A DNA stretch of 64,000 nucleotides from Mesorhizobium prunaredense (GTDB lineage Bacteria; Pseudomonadota; Alphaproteobacteria; Rhizobiales; Rhizobiaceae). The stretch is from contig NZ_FTPD01000034.1 in the NCBI RefSeq assembly GCF_900156895.1, positions 77,994 through 141,993 on the forward strand. The letters run 5' to 3'. Positions 43,895 through 52,930 of this stretch are shown here, piece after piece (positions within the stretch are counted from its first letter, which is position 1; every line of letters begins with the position of its first letter). Position numbers and translations under genes: made by a program. Under the pieces are notes generated by a model. The model saw only the letters and a program-made list of their open reading frames with translations. It ran no database searches and had not been told where the DNA came from.

Positions 43895-45724
43895 CTACGC
43901 CGCGCCGACCACTTTCGCCGACTTCTCAAAACGCTTGCGCTCGTTCGGGTCGAGGTAGAGCTTGCGCAGGCGGATGGTCTTCGGCGTCACCTCGACCAGC
44001 TCGTCGTCCTGGATCCAGGCCAGCGCGCGTTCCAGCGTCATGCGGATCGGCGGCGTCAGCTTCACGGCCTCGTCCTTGCCGGCGGCGCGGATGTTGGTCA
44101 GCTTCTTGCCCTTCAGCACGTTCACTTCGAGGTCGTTGTCGCGTGAATGGATGCCGATGATCATGCCCTGATAGACCTTGACGCCTGGATCGATGACCAT
44201 CGGACCGCGATCTTCCAGATTCCACATGGCATAAGCCACTGATTCACCCTGTTCGTTGGAGATCAGCACGCCATTGGTGCGGCCCGGCAGCTCACCCTTG
44301 TAAGGCTCGTAGGCATGGAACAGCCGGTTCATGACTGCTGTGCCGCGCGTGTCGGTCAGCAGTTCCGACTGATAGCCGATCAGGCCGCGCGTCGGCGCGT
44401 GGAAGACGATGCGCTGGCGGTTGCCGCCTGACGGGCGCAATTCGACCATCTCGGCCTTACGCTCCGACATTTTTTGCACGACGACGCCGGCATGCTCCTC
44501 GTCGACGTCGATGACGACTTCCTCGACCGGCTCGAGCAACTCGCCGTTCTCGCCCTTCTGCATGACGACGCGCGGCCGCGACACGGCAATCTCGAACCCT
44601 TCGCGGCGCATCGTCTCGATCAGCACGGCAAGCTGCAATTCGCCGCGGCCGGACACGAAAAACGAATCCTTGTCCGGCGATTCCTCGATCTTCAGCGCGA
44701 CATTGCCTTCGGCCTCGCGCAGCAGGCGGTCGCGGATGACGCGGCTGGTCACCTTGTCGCCCTCGGTGCCGGCCAGCGGACTATCGTTGACGAGGAACGA
44801 CATCGTCACCGTCGGCGGATCGATCGGCTGCGCATGCAGCGGCTCGGTCACCGACAGGTCGCAGAACGTGTCGGCGACGGTGCCCTTCGACAGGCCGGCG
44901 ATGGCGACGATGTCACCCGCCTGCGCCTCGTCGATCGGCTGGCGCTCGAGCCCGCGGAAAGCCAGGATCTTCGAGATACGGCCGGTTTCGACCTGGGTGC
45001 CGTCATGATGCAGCACCTTGACCGCCTGGTTGGATTTCAGCGTGCCGGATTCGATGCGGCCGGTGATGATGCGGCCAAGGAACGGATTGGCTTCCAGGAT
45101 GGTGCCGATCATGCGGAACGGGCCGGGATGGACGGTCGGCGCCGGCACATGCTTGATGACGAGGTCAAACAGCGGCGCCAGACCCTGGTCCTTCGGACCT
45201 TCGGGGTTTTCCGACACCCAGCCGTCGCGGCCCGAGCCGTAAAGGATCGGGAAGTCGAGCTGCTCGTCGGTGGCGTCGAGCGCTGCAAACAGGTCGAACA
45301 CTTCGTTGACCACCTCGACGTGGCGGGCGTCCGGCCGGTCGATCTTGTTGATGACGACGATCGGCTTCAATCCGACCTTGAGCGCCTTGCCGACGACGAA
45401 TTTTGTCTGTGGCATCGGCCCTTCGGCGGCGTCGACCAGCACGATGGCTGAATCCACCATCGACAGGATGCGCTCGACTTCACCGCCGAAATCGGCGTGG
45501 CCAGGGGTGTCGACGATGTTGATGCGGGTGTCCTTCCAGTCGACCGAGGTCGCCTTGGCCAGGATGGTGATGCCGCGTTCCTTTTCGAGGTCGTTCGAAT
45601 CCATGGCGCGTTCGGCAACGCGCTGGTTGTCGCGGAACGATCCCGACTGTTTCAGGAGCTGGTCGACGAGGGTGGTTTTCCCATGGTCGACGTGCGCGAT
45701 GATCGCGATATTACGAATTTTCAT
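43895..45724 (-). CDS. typA: Ribosome-binding GTPase TypA/BipA
   Basis: 609 residues from the ATG at 45724 (MKIRNIAIIAHVDHGKTTL); the upstream 28-residue extension is excluded. G motifs: AHVDHGKTT (G1), DTPGHADFGGEVER (G3) and VVINKIDRPDARH (G4). Translation-factor domains II and V and the C-terminal TypA domain follow. It binds the ribosome and helps 50S assembly and stress growth, notably in the cold. Complete and ordinary. Confidence 0.96.
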   Translation of the reverse strand: MKIRNIAIIAHVDHGKTTLVDQLLKQSGSFRDNQRVAERAMDSNDLEKERGITILAKATSVDWKDTRINIVDTPGHADFGGEVERILSMVDSAIVLVDAAEGPMPQTKFVVGKALKVGLKPIVVINKIDRPDARHVEVVNEVFDLFAALDATDEQLDFPILYGSGRDGWVSENPEGPKDQGLAPLFDLVIKHVPAPTVHPGPFRMIGTILEANPFLGRIITGRIESGTLKSNQAVKVLHHDGTQVETGRISKILAFRGLERQPIDEAQAGDIVAIAGLSKGTVADTFCDLSVTEPLHAQPIDPPTVTMSFLVNDSPLAGTEGDKVTSRVIRDRLLREAEGNVALKIEESPDKDSFFVSGRGELQLAVLIETMRREGFEIAVSRPRVVMQKGENGELLEPVEEVVIDVDEEHAGVVVQKMSERKAEMVELRPSGGNRQRIVFHAPTRGLIGYQSELLTDTRGTAVMNRLFHAYEPYKGELPGRTNGVLISNEQGESVAYAMWNLEDRGPMVIDPGVKVYQGMIIGIHSRDNDLEVNVLKGKKLTNIRAAGKDEAVKLTPPIRMTLERALAWIQDDELVEVTPKTIRLRKLYLDPNERKRFEKSAKVVGAA

Positions 45725-45924
45725 GTTGTGGTCTCGGGAGCGTTGCAGGCAGCAGGCCAAAAGGCGCTGCCTCTTTCGGTTGGGCGGCTCATACAGGGTT
45801 TTTCGCAATTGCGAAAGAGGAGGCGTGCCACCAAATACATGGTCACCAAATCTTAAGCGTCTTGGTGTGAAATTGAATTATTAACCAAAGCGGAACCTTT
45901 CACGGTCGGGACAGTTCGAATTTC

Positions 45925-46206
45925 ATGAGCAAAACGGGCATCAGATACCGGCCAATCCTCGCATGGGCTGCCCTCGCCGTTCTGCTTGCGGCAGGCATGG
46001 CACAGTCGGCCGCGACGTCGAAGGAGGCACGGCCTGCCCTGCCGTCCGACACCCGAACGGCGGAGCAGTTGTTTGCCGACGCTCCCGATGGCGTCGACCC
46101 GGTGGTGACCGGGCCGGTCAGCGCCGCCTTCAAGCAAAGGCAGGAGGCCGCCAACTGCGACAGCGCTGTTTGGCCCAATATTCCGACCGTTTGCTATCCG
46201 GATTAG
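45925..46206 (+). CDS. Small secreted protein, hypothetical
   Basis: 93 residues. A signal peptide or membrane anchor (YRPILAWAALAVLLAAGMAQSAA) is followed by a short polar chain with two cysteines in NCDSAVWPNIPTVCYPD at the very end. They could form a disulfide in the periplasm. I do not recognise a named family. It lies divergent from typA with about 200 bp for a promoter, and 64 bp before repeat copy B. Coding is supported by the signal peptide and the ATG, but function is unknown. Confidence 0.7.
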   Translation: MSKTGIRYRPILAWAALAVLLAAGMAQSAATSKEARPALPSDTRTAEQLFADAPDGVDPVVTGPVSAAFKQRQEAANCDSAVWPNIPTVCYPD

Positions 46207-46269
46207 GATTGCTTTGGCACATTGTCGGAAAGCTCGGATCGACCCTTCCTGAAAGTCTTGCCAACGCCG

Positions 46270-46442
46270 GCGCAGCCCCTCATCCGCCTGCCGGCACCTT
46301 CTCCCCGTAAACGGGGAGAAGACCGCTGCGCGAAATGTCGGCTCTCCTCCTGCAACGTTCGCGATTAGCGAAATCTTCGATGTTGGCCACTTTCTCCCCG
46401 TTTACGGGGAGAAATGCCCGGCAGGGCAATGAGGGGCAGCGC
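46270..46442. repeat. Composite repeat, copy B
   Basis: Termini GCGCAGCCCCTCATC and AATGAGGGGCAGCGC are near-perfect inverted repeats. Inside are CTTCTCCCCGT-AA-ACGGGGAGAAG and TTTCTCCCCGTTTACGGGGAGAAA, with CTGCCGGCA and CCCGGCAGGG side elements. The central sequence differs from copies A and C. It lies between the convergent small secreted protein gene and phoD. Confidence 0.85.
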
Positions 46443-46478
46443 GACGTCACCCATGCTTGATACAAGGTGACCCAGTCC

Positions 46479-48047
46479 TCACGCCGAATGCACCGGATCG
46501 AGCGTGACCTTGTAGAGTTCATTGTCGTCGCGATCCATCAGCCGCACCGTCATCTGTTCAGTGGCGCCGTCGATGTCGACGAGGCCGAAGAACTGCAGGC
46601 CGGCCGAGGGTGGCAGGTTCTGCGCCTGCTCGGCGGTTGGCGCCTTGATGAATTTCAGCTCCGGGCCGAAGGTCATGTCGAAATCATTGGGTCCATAGGT
46701 GCCGGCATGGAGCGGACCCGAGACGAATTCCCAGAACGGATTGAAGTCCTGGAACTGCGCCCTGTCGGGATTGTAGTAATGCGCCGCCGTGTAGTGCACG
46801 TCGGCGGTCAGCCAGACGGTGTTGGTGATGCCGGCATTCCTAATGTAGCGAAGGAGGTCGGCAATTTCCAGCTCGCGGCCCTTGGCCGGGCCATTGTCGC
46901 CATTGCTGATGGCCTCGGCGCCGGCCTTGTTGGTGGCGTCGTTCCAGACGACGAGACCGAGCGGCATATCGGCGGCGATGATTTTCCAGGTCGCGCTGGA
47001 GTTTGCCAGTTCGCGCTTCAGCCACCTCGTCTGCTGTTCGCCGAGGATGCGCGATTGCGGCGTCACCGTATCCTGCATACCAGGACCATTGGCGCCGCGA
47101 TAGGAACGCATGTCGAGGAAGAACACGTCGAGCAGCGGCCCGTAGGCGATCTTGCGATAGACGCGGCCCGGTTCCGAGGGCTCGTAGCGGATCGTCGTCA
47201 TCTCGTGGAAGGCGCGTGCCGCGCGTGCCGCCAGCACATGAATGTTTTTTTCCGAGTAGCGGTCGTCGGCGCTCAGGTCCTTCGAATCCGACCAGTTGTT
47301 GACCACCTCGTGGTCGTCCCACTGGTAGAAGGTCGGGCAGATGGCGTTGAGCCCCAGCACATGTCCGTCCATCATGTTGTACTTCCACTGGCCGCGGTAC
47401 TCGTCCAGCGTCTCGGCAACCTTGCGCTTTTCGTCGATGAGGACCTTGTTCTTCCACTTGCTGCCGCCCGGAAGCTCGACCTCGTCCTTCATCGGGCCGT
47501 CGGCATAGATGGTGTCGCCGGAATGCAGGAAGAAGTCGGGCGTATGCTTGCCGATCGTGGCATAGGTCTTCATGCCGGTGTCGTCGATACCCCAGCCCTG
47601 GCCGGCGGTATCGCCCGACCAGGCGAAGCGAATGTCGCGTTTCGAGGCCGGCGCCGTGCGGAAGCGGCCGACGATCGGCTCGGAGACGGCGTTGATGTCG
47701 GCAAGATCGGCCGCGACCATGCGGTAGAAGATGTCCTGGTCGGAAGTGAGGTCGGTGAGCAGCCGCTTTACCGTGTAATCGCTGGCCGGCGACGTATCGA
47801 GCGGCGCAAGGCGGACGGCGTTGGCGAAATTTTCCGTCGACGAGACTTCGAACGTGACGCGCGAAGGGCGATCGGTCCGCGTCCACACCACGCCGCTGGT
47901 GGCGTCGACATCGCCCGACTGGATGCCATGGGTGAAGGCGGGCCGCTGATTGGCGCGCGAATAATAGGGAAGCGCGAGGCCCGATACGCCGACGAAGCCG
48001 GCGGCGCTCGCCGACGTGACAAAAGCGCGGCGTGAAATCTTGTTCAT
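46479..48047 (-). CDS. phoD: PhoD-family alkaline phosphatase
   Basis: 522 residues. A twin-arginine signal (KISRRAFVTSASAAGFVGVSGL) exports the folded enzyme. The N-terminal PhoD domain shows FTHGIQSGDVDATSGVVWTR. The metal-site segments include RFAWSGDTAGQGWG, FFLHSGDTIYADGPM and QWDDHEVVNNWSD near residues 130-280. It releases phosphate from phosphodiesters and monoesters in the periplasm, using Ca2+ and Fe3+. No pho box was found by eye. The ATG at 48047 has CCAGGAGACAG before it. Confidence 0.93.
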   Translation of the reverse strand: MNKISRRAFVTSASAAGFVGVSGLALPYYSRANQRPAFTHGIQSGDVDATSGVVWTRTDRPSRVTFEVSSTENFANAVRLAPLDTSPASDYTVKRLLTDLTSDQDIFYRMVAADLADINAVSEPIVGRFRTAPASKRDIRFAWSGDTAGQGWGIDDTGMKTYATIGKHTPDFFLHSGDTIYADGPMKDEVELPGGSKWKNKVLIDEKRKVAETLDEYRGQWKYNMMDGHVLGLNAICPTFYQWDDHEVVNNWSDSKDLSADDRYSEKNIHVLAARAARAFHEMTTIRYEPSEPGRVYRKIAYGPLLDVFFLDMRSYRGANGPGMQDTVTPQSRILGEQQTRWLKRELANSSATWKIIAADMPLGLVVWNDATNKAGAEAISNGDNGPAKGRELEIADLLRYIRNAGITNTVWLTADVHYTAAHYYNPDRAQFQDFNPFWEFVSGPLHAGTYGPNDFDMTFGPELKFIKAPTAEQAQNLPPSAGLQFFGLVDIDGATEQMTVRLMDRDDNELYKVTLDPVHSA

Positions 48048-48152
48048 GGCTGTCTCCTGGATGGCTTAAACGTCACCGCCAAGGTCCAGCCTCAATGTTT
48101 CACGCACATCTCGAAACCATGAAGGTTTTCTGACGATCAACAGGCTGGCGAA

Positions 48153-48304
48153 TCTCCCCCTCGAGGGGGAGATGTCGCCGAAGGCGTCAGAGGGGGTCGT
48201 CTCGCGTGGAGCGCCGACCTCCTGTATCTGCGATAAGGGGCCGAGCCCGGTCGGACCGACCCCCTCTGGCCGCTTCGCGGCCATCTCCCCCTCGAGGGGG
48301 GAGA
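48153..48304. repeat. Inverted composite repeat with TCTCCCCCTCGAGGGGGAGA ends
   Basis: Both ends (48153-48172 and 48284-48304) are self-palindromic and nearly identical. Inside, CAGAGGGGGTCG (48188-48199) is a perfect inverted match to CGACCCCCTCTG (48257-48268). The elements are related to the CTCCCC / GAGGGGGG family seen at the window start. It fills the gap between the phoD promoter region and the end of the MFS gene at 48326. Confidence 0.85.
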
Positions 48305-48325
48305 TTAGCGCTCGGCCGTCACAGC

Positions 48326-49609
48326 TCAAGCCGCCTGCGGGTTCGGCTCGAAGGCCGGCCGGCTGGTGTTGATCAACAGCGAGATGCAGGCTGCGGCTAT
48401 TGCCGTCATGCCGGCGATCAGGAAGGCAAGTTCGTAATTGCCCTGCAATTCACGCATGGTGCCGCCGAAGAAGGCGGCCGCCGCCGCACCCACCTGATGG
48501 CCGGCGACGATCCAGCCGAAGACGATCGGCCCGCTGCGGTCGCCGAACGCCTCGTTCGACAGCCTGAGCGTTGGCGGCACGGTGGCGATCCAGTCCAATC
48601 CGTAGAGCACGGCGAAGATGATCAGGCTGGTCGACGAAAAGCCGGAATAAGGCAGGTAGATCAGCGACAGGCCGCGGATGCCATAATAGACGCCGAGCAG
48701 CTTGCGCGGGTCGAAACGGTCGGTGAGCCAACCCGACAGCGTCGTGCCGATCAGGTCGAAGATGCCCATCAGCGACAGCAGGCCGGCGGCTTGCACCTGG
48801 CCGATGCCCATGTCGCCGCAAAACGCGATCAGGTGCGTGCCGACCAGTCCGTTGGTGGTGAAGCCGCAGATGAAGAAAGTGGCGAACAGATACCAGAACA
48901 CGCGGGTGCCGGCGGCACGACGCAGCGTGCTGAGCGTGTGGGTGAGGAAATTGCCCTGCGAGGCCGGCGGAACCGGCGGCACGTCGTCGGCTTCAGCGCC
49001 GTAGCGCACCATGCCGATCGAGGCCGGACGCTCCGGCACCAGCAGCCAGACCAGCGGCACCAGGCAGGCGGTGGCGACCGCAATGGCGATGGCGACCGGC
49101 TTCCAGCCGCCCCACTGCGCGAGCGCGGCGAGCAGCGGCAGGAACACCAGCAGGCCGGTGGCGGCGGAGGCCGACATCAGCCCCATCACCAGGCCGCGAT
49201 TGGTCTTGAACCAGCGGTTGACGATGGTGGCGCCGAGCACCGTGGCGACCGCCCCGGAACCGACGCCGGAGAATACGCCCCAGGTGAGAAGCAGGTGCCA
49301 CGGCTGGGTCATCAACAGGCTGAGCGCCGTCGAGCCCGACATCAGCACCAGCGACGCCAGCAGCGTGCGGCGCAGCCCGATCCGTTCCATCAGTGCCGCG
49401 GCAAACGGCCCGGTCAGGCCGTAGAGGAAGATGCCGATGGCCGCGGCGAGCGAGACGACATCGCGCCGCCAGCCGAAACTCTCCTCCAGCGGCAGCATCA
49501 TGACGGCCGGTGCCGACCGCAGGCCCGCCGCGATCAGCAGGCACAGGAAAATGACGGCGACTACGACAAATGCATAGCGCTGGCCAAACGGGCGGGATCG
49601 AGCTATCAT
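48326..49609 (-). CDS. MFS transporter, monocarboxylate/oxalate-formate antiporter-like
   Basis: 427 residues with about 12 helices, the first starting FGQRYAFVVVAVIFLCLLIAAG. SFGWRRDVVSLAAAIGIFLYGLTGPFAA and GATIVNRWFKTNRGLVMGLM match the OFA/monocarboxylate branch of the superfamily, but the substrate is not predictable. It is divergent from a TetR regulator whose likely operator lies 40 bp upstream of its ATG. That arrangement suggests induction by its own transported compound. Confidence 0.88.
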   Translation of the reverse strand: MIARSRPFGQRYAFVVVAVIFLCLLIAAGLRSAPAVMMLPLEESFGWRRDVVSLAAAIGIFLYGLTGPFAAALMERIGLRRTLLASLVLMSGSTALSLLMTQPWHLLLTWGVFSGVGSGAVATVLGATIVNRWFKTNRGLVMGLMSASAATGLLVFLPLLAALAQWGGWKPVAIAIAVATACLVPLVWLLVPERPASIGMVRYGAEADDVPPVPPASQGNFLTHTLSTLRRAAGTRVFWYLFATFFICGFTTNGLVGTHLIAFCGDMGIGQVQAAGLLSLMGIFDLIGTTLSGWLTDRFDPRKLLGVYYGIRGLSLIYLPYSGFSSTSLIIFAVLYGLDWIATVPPTLRLSNEAFGDRSGPIVFGWIVAGHQVGAAAAAFFGGTMRELQGNYELAFLIAGMTAIAAACISLLINTSRPAFEPNPQAA

Positions 49610-49648
49610 GTTACTGACCGGTACGTTGCAATTGCACCGAGGTATACG

Positions 49649-49660
49649 TACCGATCGGTA
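49649..49660. promoter_or_regulatory. TetR-type operator palindrome TACCGATCGGTA
   Basis: A perfect 12-bp palindrome in the 82-bp gap between the divergent MFS and TetR genes, within GTACCGATCGGTAAC. A related half-site GACCGGTACG lies 30 bp upstream at 49617-49626. This is the usual position for a TetR-family repressor to control both genes. Confidence 0.75.
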
Positions 49661-49691
49661 ACATTGTCAAGCAGGCCACGGCACATTCTAG

Positions 49692-50297
49692 ATGAAAAGT
49701 ATTGAACCAACGATCAAAGCGGATGACGTGGCACAGCCCCGCGCGGGCGAAAAAATCCTTCGCGTTGCCCGCGACCTGTTCTACCGGCAAGGCATCAGGG
49801 CGATCGGCGTCGACGAGATCGTGCGGCGCGCCGGCGTCACCAAGCCCAGCCTCTATCGCAGCTTTCCGTCCAAGGACGAATTGGCCGCGTCCTATCTGCG
49901 GCAATACGACCTCGAGTTCTGGGCCCGCTTCGACGCGGCGGCGGCTGCCCATCCCGGCGATCCGCGCGCGCAGATCGCCGCCTTCCTGACCCGCATCGGC
50001 AAGCGCACGCAAAACCCCGACTATCGCGGCTGCGGCATGACCAATGCGGCCGTCGAATATCCCGAACACGGCCACCCGGCCCGCGTGGTGAGCGAGGCCA
50101 ACAAGCAGGAATTGCGTCGCCGCCTACGTACCATGGCAACCGCTTTGGGCGCGAACGACGCCGACACGCTGGGCGACGGGCTGCTGCTCCTGATCGAGGG
50201 CGCCTATATCAGCGGCCAGCTGTTCGGCGCCGGCGGACCGGCGAAGTCTGTGGCCCGCAACGCCGACCTGCTGATCGAGGCGAGCTTGAAGAAATAG
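49692..50297 (+). CDS. TetR/AcrR-family regulator
   Basis: 201 residues. The N-terminal helix-turn-helix (EKILRVARDLFYRQGIRAIG, then VDEIVRRAGVTKPSLYRSFPSKDEL) lies at residues 17-60. A helical ligand domain follows (YRGCGMTNAAVEYPEHGHPARVV). It probably represses the divergent MFS gene at 48326 and itself through the palindrome at 49649. The inducer is unknown. Confidence 0.92.
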   Translation: MKSIEPTIKADDVAQPRAGEKILRVARDLFYRQGIRAIGVDEIVRRAGVTKPSLYRSFPSKDELAASYLRQYDLEFWARFDAAAAAHPGDPRAQIAAFLTRIGKRTQNPDYRGCGMTNAAVEYPEHGHPARVVSEANKQELRRRLRTMATALGANDADTLGDGLLLLIEGAYISGQLFGAGGPAKSVARNADLLIEASLKK

Positions 50298-50372
50298 ACC
50301 TCTTGCGGTCCTTTCCAGCCGGAAGCAGTATGTCGTCACGCTCGTGGTCTGCTGACAATTGCCGGTAACGAC

Positions 50373-50813
50373 TTGAACCTTGCTCGAACGTTTTTAGACG
50401 ACCTCGAAAAGATGTTCCTGCTTCACTACCTGAGGCGAGGGAGCTCGAGTTTAATTGGCGAGCAAGAGAAAAGAGACATTCGGACGGTCCTTGACCTGAA
50501 CGAGTATACGGTCAAGGAAGCCGTACTGCGCAGATTTTTGTTTCTCATACTTATTTCATCAGCCGTTGCCTATTTCTTATTTAAGGCTCCCGACTTTAGT
50601 CCCACAGGGAGCGCTCTTATCGTCTTGATATCGGCCTCGGCTTTGATTTTCCTGTACACCGGCGTCGCTGTGCCGGTAACGCTGTTTGCAACCTTCGTGT
50701 CGCTCGTCGCAATTTGCTGGATGGACTACCAAACGTCCGTCGTATCCATTTGTTTTTCCGCGTTGTACGCCCTGTATTTTTTTGCGAAGCTTAGAGCTAG
50801 GCAGCGAAAATGA
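50373..50813 (+). CDS. AT-richer hypothetical membrane protein
   Basis: 146 residues from a TTG at 50373; an ATG at 50412 is an equally plausible start and neither has a strong ribosome site. Four hydrophobic segments cover residues 53-70, 77-98, 100-117 and 122-137, preceded by a polar N-terminus. The DNA is visibly AT-richer than its neighbours (many TTT, TAT and ATA codons), which suggests acquisition. I recognise no family. The stop overlaps the next gene's ATG (ATGA), so the two are coupled. Confidence 0.65.
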   Translation: MNLARTFLDDLEKMFLLHYLRRGSSSLIGEQEKRDIRTVLDLNEYTVKEAVLRRFLFLILISSAVAYFLFKAPDFSPTGSALIVLISASALIFLYTGVAVPVTLFATFVSLVAICWMDYQTSVVSICFSALYALYFFAKLRARQRK

Positions 50814-51421
50814 CCCCAGGGGTGTATCGCGTGAGTGCGCTTCTGATCCCGCTTGCCCTTGCCGGCCTCTGCCAACCTACTCAGGCCGGCGACATTTCCA
50901 GCGCCTACACCGATCTCGACTGGAAGAAGGACTGCGTGACCTACGCGCAGGCGGAGGAAGGCGAAGGCGACTGGGCCAGTCTTGCCTGCTCGGGCTATCG
51001 CGGCTACCCGGTGCTGATCTCTTACGACGATGCCCGGGAATCGCTGTTTTATGGTTTTCCGCCCAGCGACATGACCGCGGTCTGGGAAAGTTTTGTCGCC
51101 TTCAACTCGGTTGCACCCAAACTCGAGTGGCGCATCGAGACGAGCGGCGATCGCGCCGTCCCGTTTGCGGTCATCCATCGGCGCTCGATCAGCAATCCCG
51201 AGGCGGAGAACAAACCGACCGACGTGCTGATCGTCGCCAAGGTCGCCCAGCCGGAGACCTATGAGGGCTGCACCGTCGGCCTGGTGCTGGCCACCGGCAA
51301 CCCCGGCGCCAACGACCAGGCCCGCAAGCTTGCCGACGAGAAGGCGCGGACCTTTGCCTGCGGCAAGGACAAGCGCGTGGTGATCGGCAACGCGCCCGAT
51401 TTCGGCCGCGTCGATAATTAG
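50810..51421 (+). CDS. Secreted hypothetical protein
   Basis: 203 residues, beginning at the ATGA overlap with the preceding gene. A signal peptide (VSALLIPLALAGLCQPTQA) ends with an Ala-x-Ala-like site. The mature protein has four cysteines (in DCVTY, LACSGY, EGCTVG and FACGKD), consistent with two periplasmic disulfides. I do not recognise a named family. Unlike its neighbour, it has the normal high-GC codon use, so the pair may be of mixed origin. Repeat copy C begins 33 bp after its stop. Confidence 0.75.
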   Translation: MTPGVYRVSALLIPLALAGLCQPTQAGDISSAYTDLDWKKDCVTYAQAEEGEGDWASLACSGYRGYPVLISYDDARESLFYGFPPSDMTAVWESFVAFNSVAPKLEWRIETSGDRAVPFAVIHRRSISNPEAENKPTDVLIVAKVAQPETYEGCTVGLVLATGNPGANDQARKLADEKARTFACGKDKRVVIGNAPDFGRVDN

Positions 51422-51453
51422 GCGCGCGTCGCATTGAAAAGTATCCTCGGCCC

Positions 51454-51630
51454 GCGCTGCCCCTCATTGCCCTGCCGGGCATTTCTCCCCGTATAGTGAC
51501 GGGGAGAAAGACGCCGCCATGAATGGTTTCGCCTATTACCAGCGTTGCTGAATGGGCGCCAAGGTCGAGGTCAGCGGGCTTCTCCCCGTTCACGGGGAGA
51601 AGGTGCCGGCAGGCGGATGAGGGGCGGCGC
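51454..51630. repeat. Composite repeat, copy C
   Basis: Starts GCGCTGCCCCTCATT and ends with the inverted GATGAGGGGCGGCGC. It has two internal CTCCCCG / CGGGGAG hairpins, and its core CTATTACCAGCGTTGC matches the CAGTTACCAGCGTTGC core of copy A. It lies between the convergent secreted-protein gene and ppa. Confidence 0.85.
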
Positions 51631-51660
51631 TACGCTAGCCCGCAAACTTCAGGAGTTCGG

Positions 51661-52194
51661 CTACTTGCTTGCCTTGGCCCGTTCGATCGCCTCGACGATC
51701 ATCTTCTTGGCGTAGGCGGCGTCGTGCCAGCCCTCGATCTTCACCCATTTGCCGGGTTCGAGATCCTTGTAGTGCTCGAAGAAATGCTGCACCTGCTGGC
51801 GGGTGATGTCGGGCAGGTGCGTGTATTCCGTGACGTTCTCGTAGCGCAGCGTCAGCTTGGGCGACGGCACCGCGATGATCTTTTCGTCGAGGCCGGAATT
51901 GTCCTCCATCACCAGCACGCCGATCGGCCGCACATTGATGACGCAGCCCGGCACCAGCGCGCGCGTGTTGCAGACCAGCACGTCGATAGGGTCGCCGTCA
52001 CCCGAAAGCGTGTGCGGCACGAAGCCGTAATTGCCGGGATAGCGCATCGAGGTGTGCAGGAAGCGGTCGACGAACAGCGTGCCGGCCTCCTTGTCCATCT
52101 CGTACTTGATCGGCTCGCCGCCGATCGGCACCTCGATGATGACGTTGATGTCCTCCGGCGGGTTCTTTCCGATGGCGATGGCTTCGATACGCAT
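51661..52194 (-). CDS. ppa: Inorganic pyrophosphatase
   Basis: 177 residues, standard for the soluble family I enzyme that hydrolyses pyrophosphate and drives biosynthetic reactions. The metal-binding signature is GDGDPIDVLV, with Asp66, Asp68 and Asp71. EVPIGGEPIKYEMDKEAG and YGFVPHT are also conserved. The ATG at 52194 has GAGGGACAAAAG before it. Function is secure. Confidence 0.97.
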   Translation of the reverse strand: MRIEAIAIGKNPPEDINVIIEVPIGGEPIKYEMDKEAGTLFVDRFLHTSMRYPGNYGFVPHTLSGDGDPIDVLVCNTRALVPGCVINVRPIGVLVMEDNSGLDEKIIAVPSPKLTLRYENVTEYTHLPDITRQQVQHFFEHYKDLEPGKWVKIEGWHDAAYAKKMIVEAIERAKASK

Positions 52195-52306
52195 GGCTTT
52201 TGTCCCTCTTTCGATTGGAGACCGATAGCGGGCGGCGGCGCATGGTGCAATGCGGCGAATGGTACTGAAAGCAGCTGAGGGTGCTGGCGAGAGGCGTGTC
52301 GAGCCG

Positions 52307-52813
52307 TCATTCCCAGACGAAGGCGACCTTCTTCAGAGCCTTCTGCTCGAAGACCTCGACGCCCTCGGCGACGTCGCGGCCGCCGGCGCCGGCATAGAAG
52401 GTGAGCGCGCTCTGGTTGTCCTCCAACGCCCACACCACCATGCCTTTCAGCCCGTGGTCTGCCAGTCGCGCCCGTGCGGCCGAGAATAGCCGGCTGCCGA
52501 GCCCGATGCCCTGATATTCCGGGCGCACGTAAAGTTCGTAAATTTCGCCCTGCTGCTTGAGCTCGCGGGCGCGGTTCTTGCCGATCGTGGCGTAGCCGGC
52601 AACCTTGCCGCCGATTTCGACGACCAGGACGGTGGCGGCGCGGCGAATGGCGTTCGCCCACCAGTCGGCGCCGCGGCGGTTGATCATCGATGTCAGCGTG
52701 CGATGCGGGATGATGCCGGAGTAGGCGCCGCGCCAGGCCAGCAGGTGCACGTCGGCGATGGCGCCTGCGTCGCGCGGCTCGGCTTTCCTGATGTCGATGC
52801 TCAGCGTCTTCAT
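52307..52813 (-). CDS. GNAT-family N-acetyltransferase
   Basis: 168 residues. The acetyl-CoA-binding motif EIYELYVRPEYQGIGLGSRLF is at residues 89-109, preceded by the GKVAGYATI strand. The N-terminal part (IRKAEPRDAGAIADVHLLAWRGAYSGIIP) is like the Ard1/RimI-type small-molecule acetyltransferases. The C-terminal LTFYAGAGGRDV strand is also typical. The substrate is unknown. It is on the same strand as ppa but 112 bp away, so an operon is not assured. Confidence 0.9.
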   Translation of the reverse strand: MKTLSIDIRKAEPRDAGAIADVHLLAWRGAYSGIIPHRTLTSMINRRGADWWANAIRRAATVLVVEIGGKVAGYATIGKNRARELKQQGEIYELYVRPEYQGIGLGSRLFSAARARLADHGLKGMVVWALEDNQSALTFYAGAGGRDVAEGVEVFEQKALKKVAFVWE

Positions 52814-52930
52814 GGTTGGTTAACCATAAACCCGCATCGCCCGATTGCAAGAGTCCGGTCAGCGGCTCCCAAGCTTTCGCACAGACGATAGACGTGCCGT
52901 TGAGTGCTGAAGGAAGCCGTTCGTAGCGAC

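Noticed and set aside
48206..49705. A 499-codon plus-strand frame antisense to the MFS gene at 48326
   Set aside because: It starts inside a repeat and has no domain-like or membrane pattern, while the minus strand has a normal transporter.
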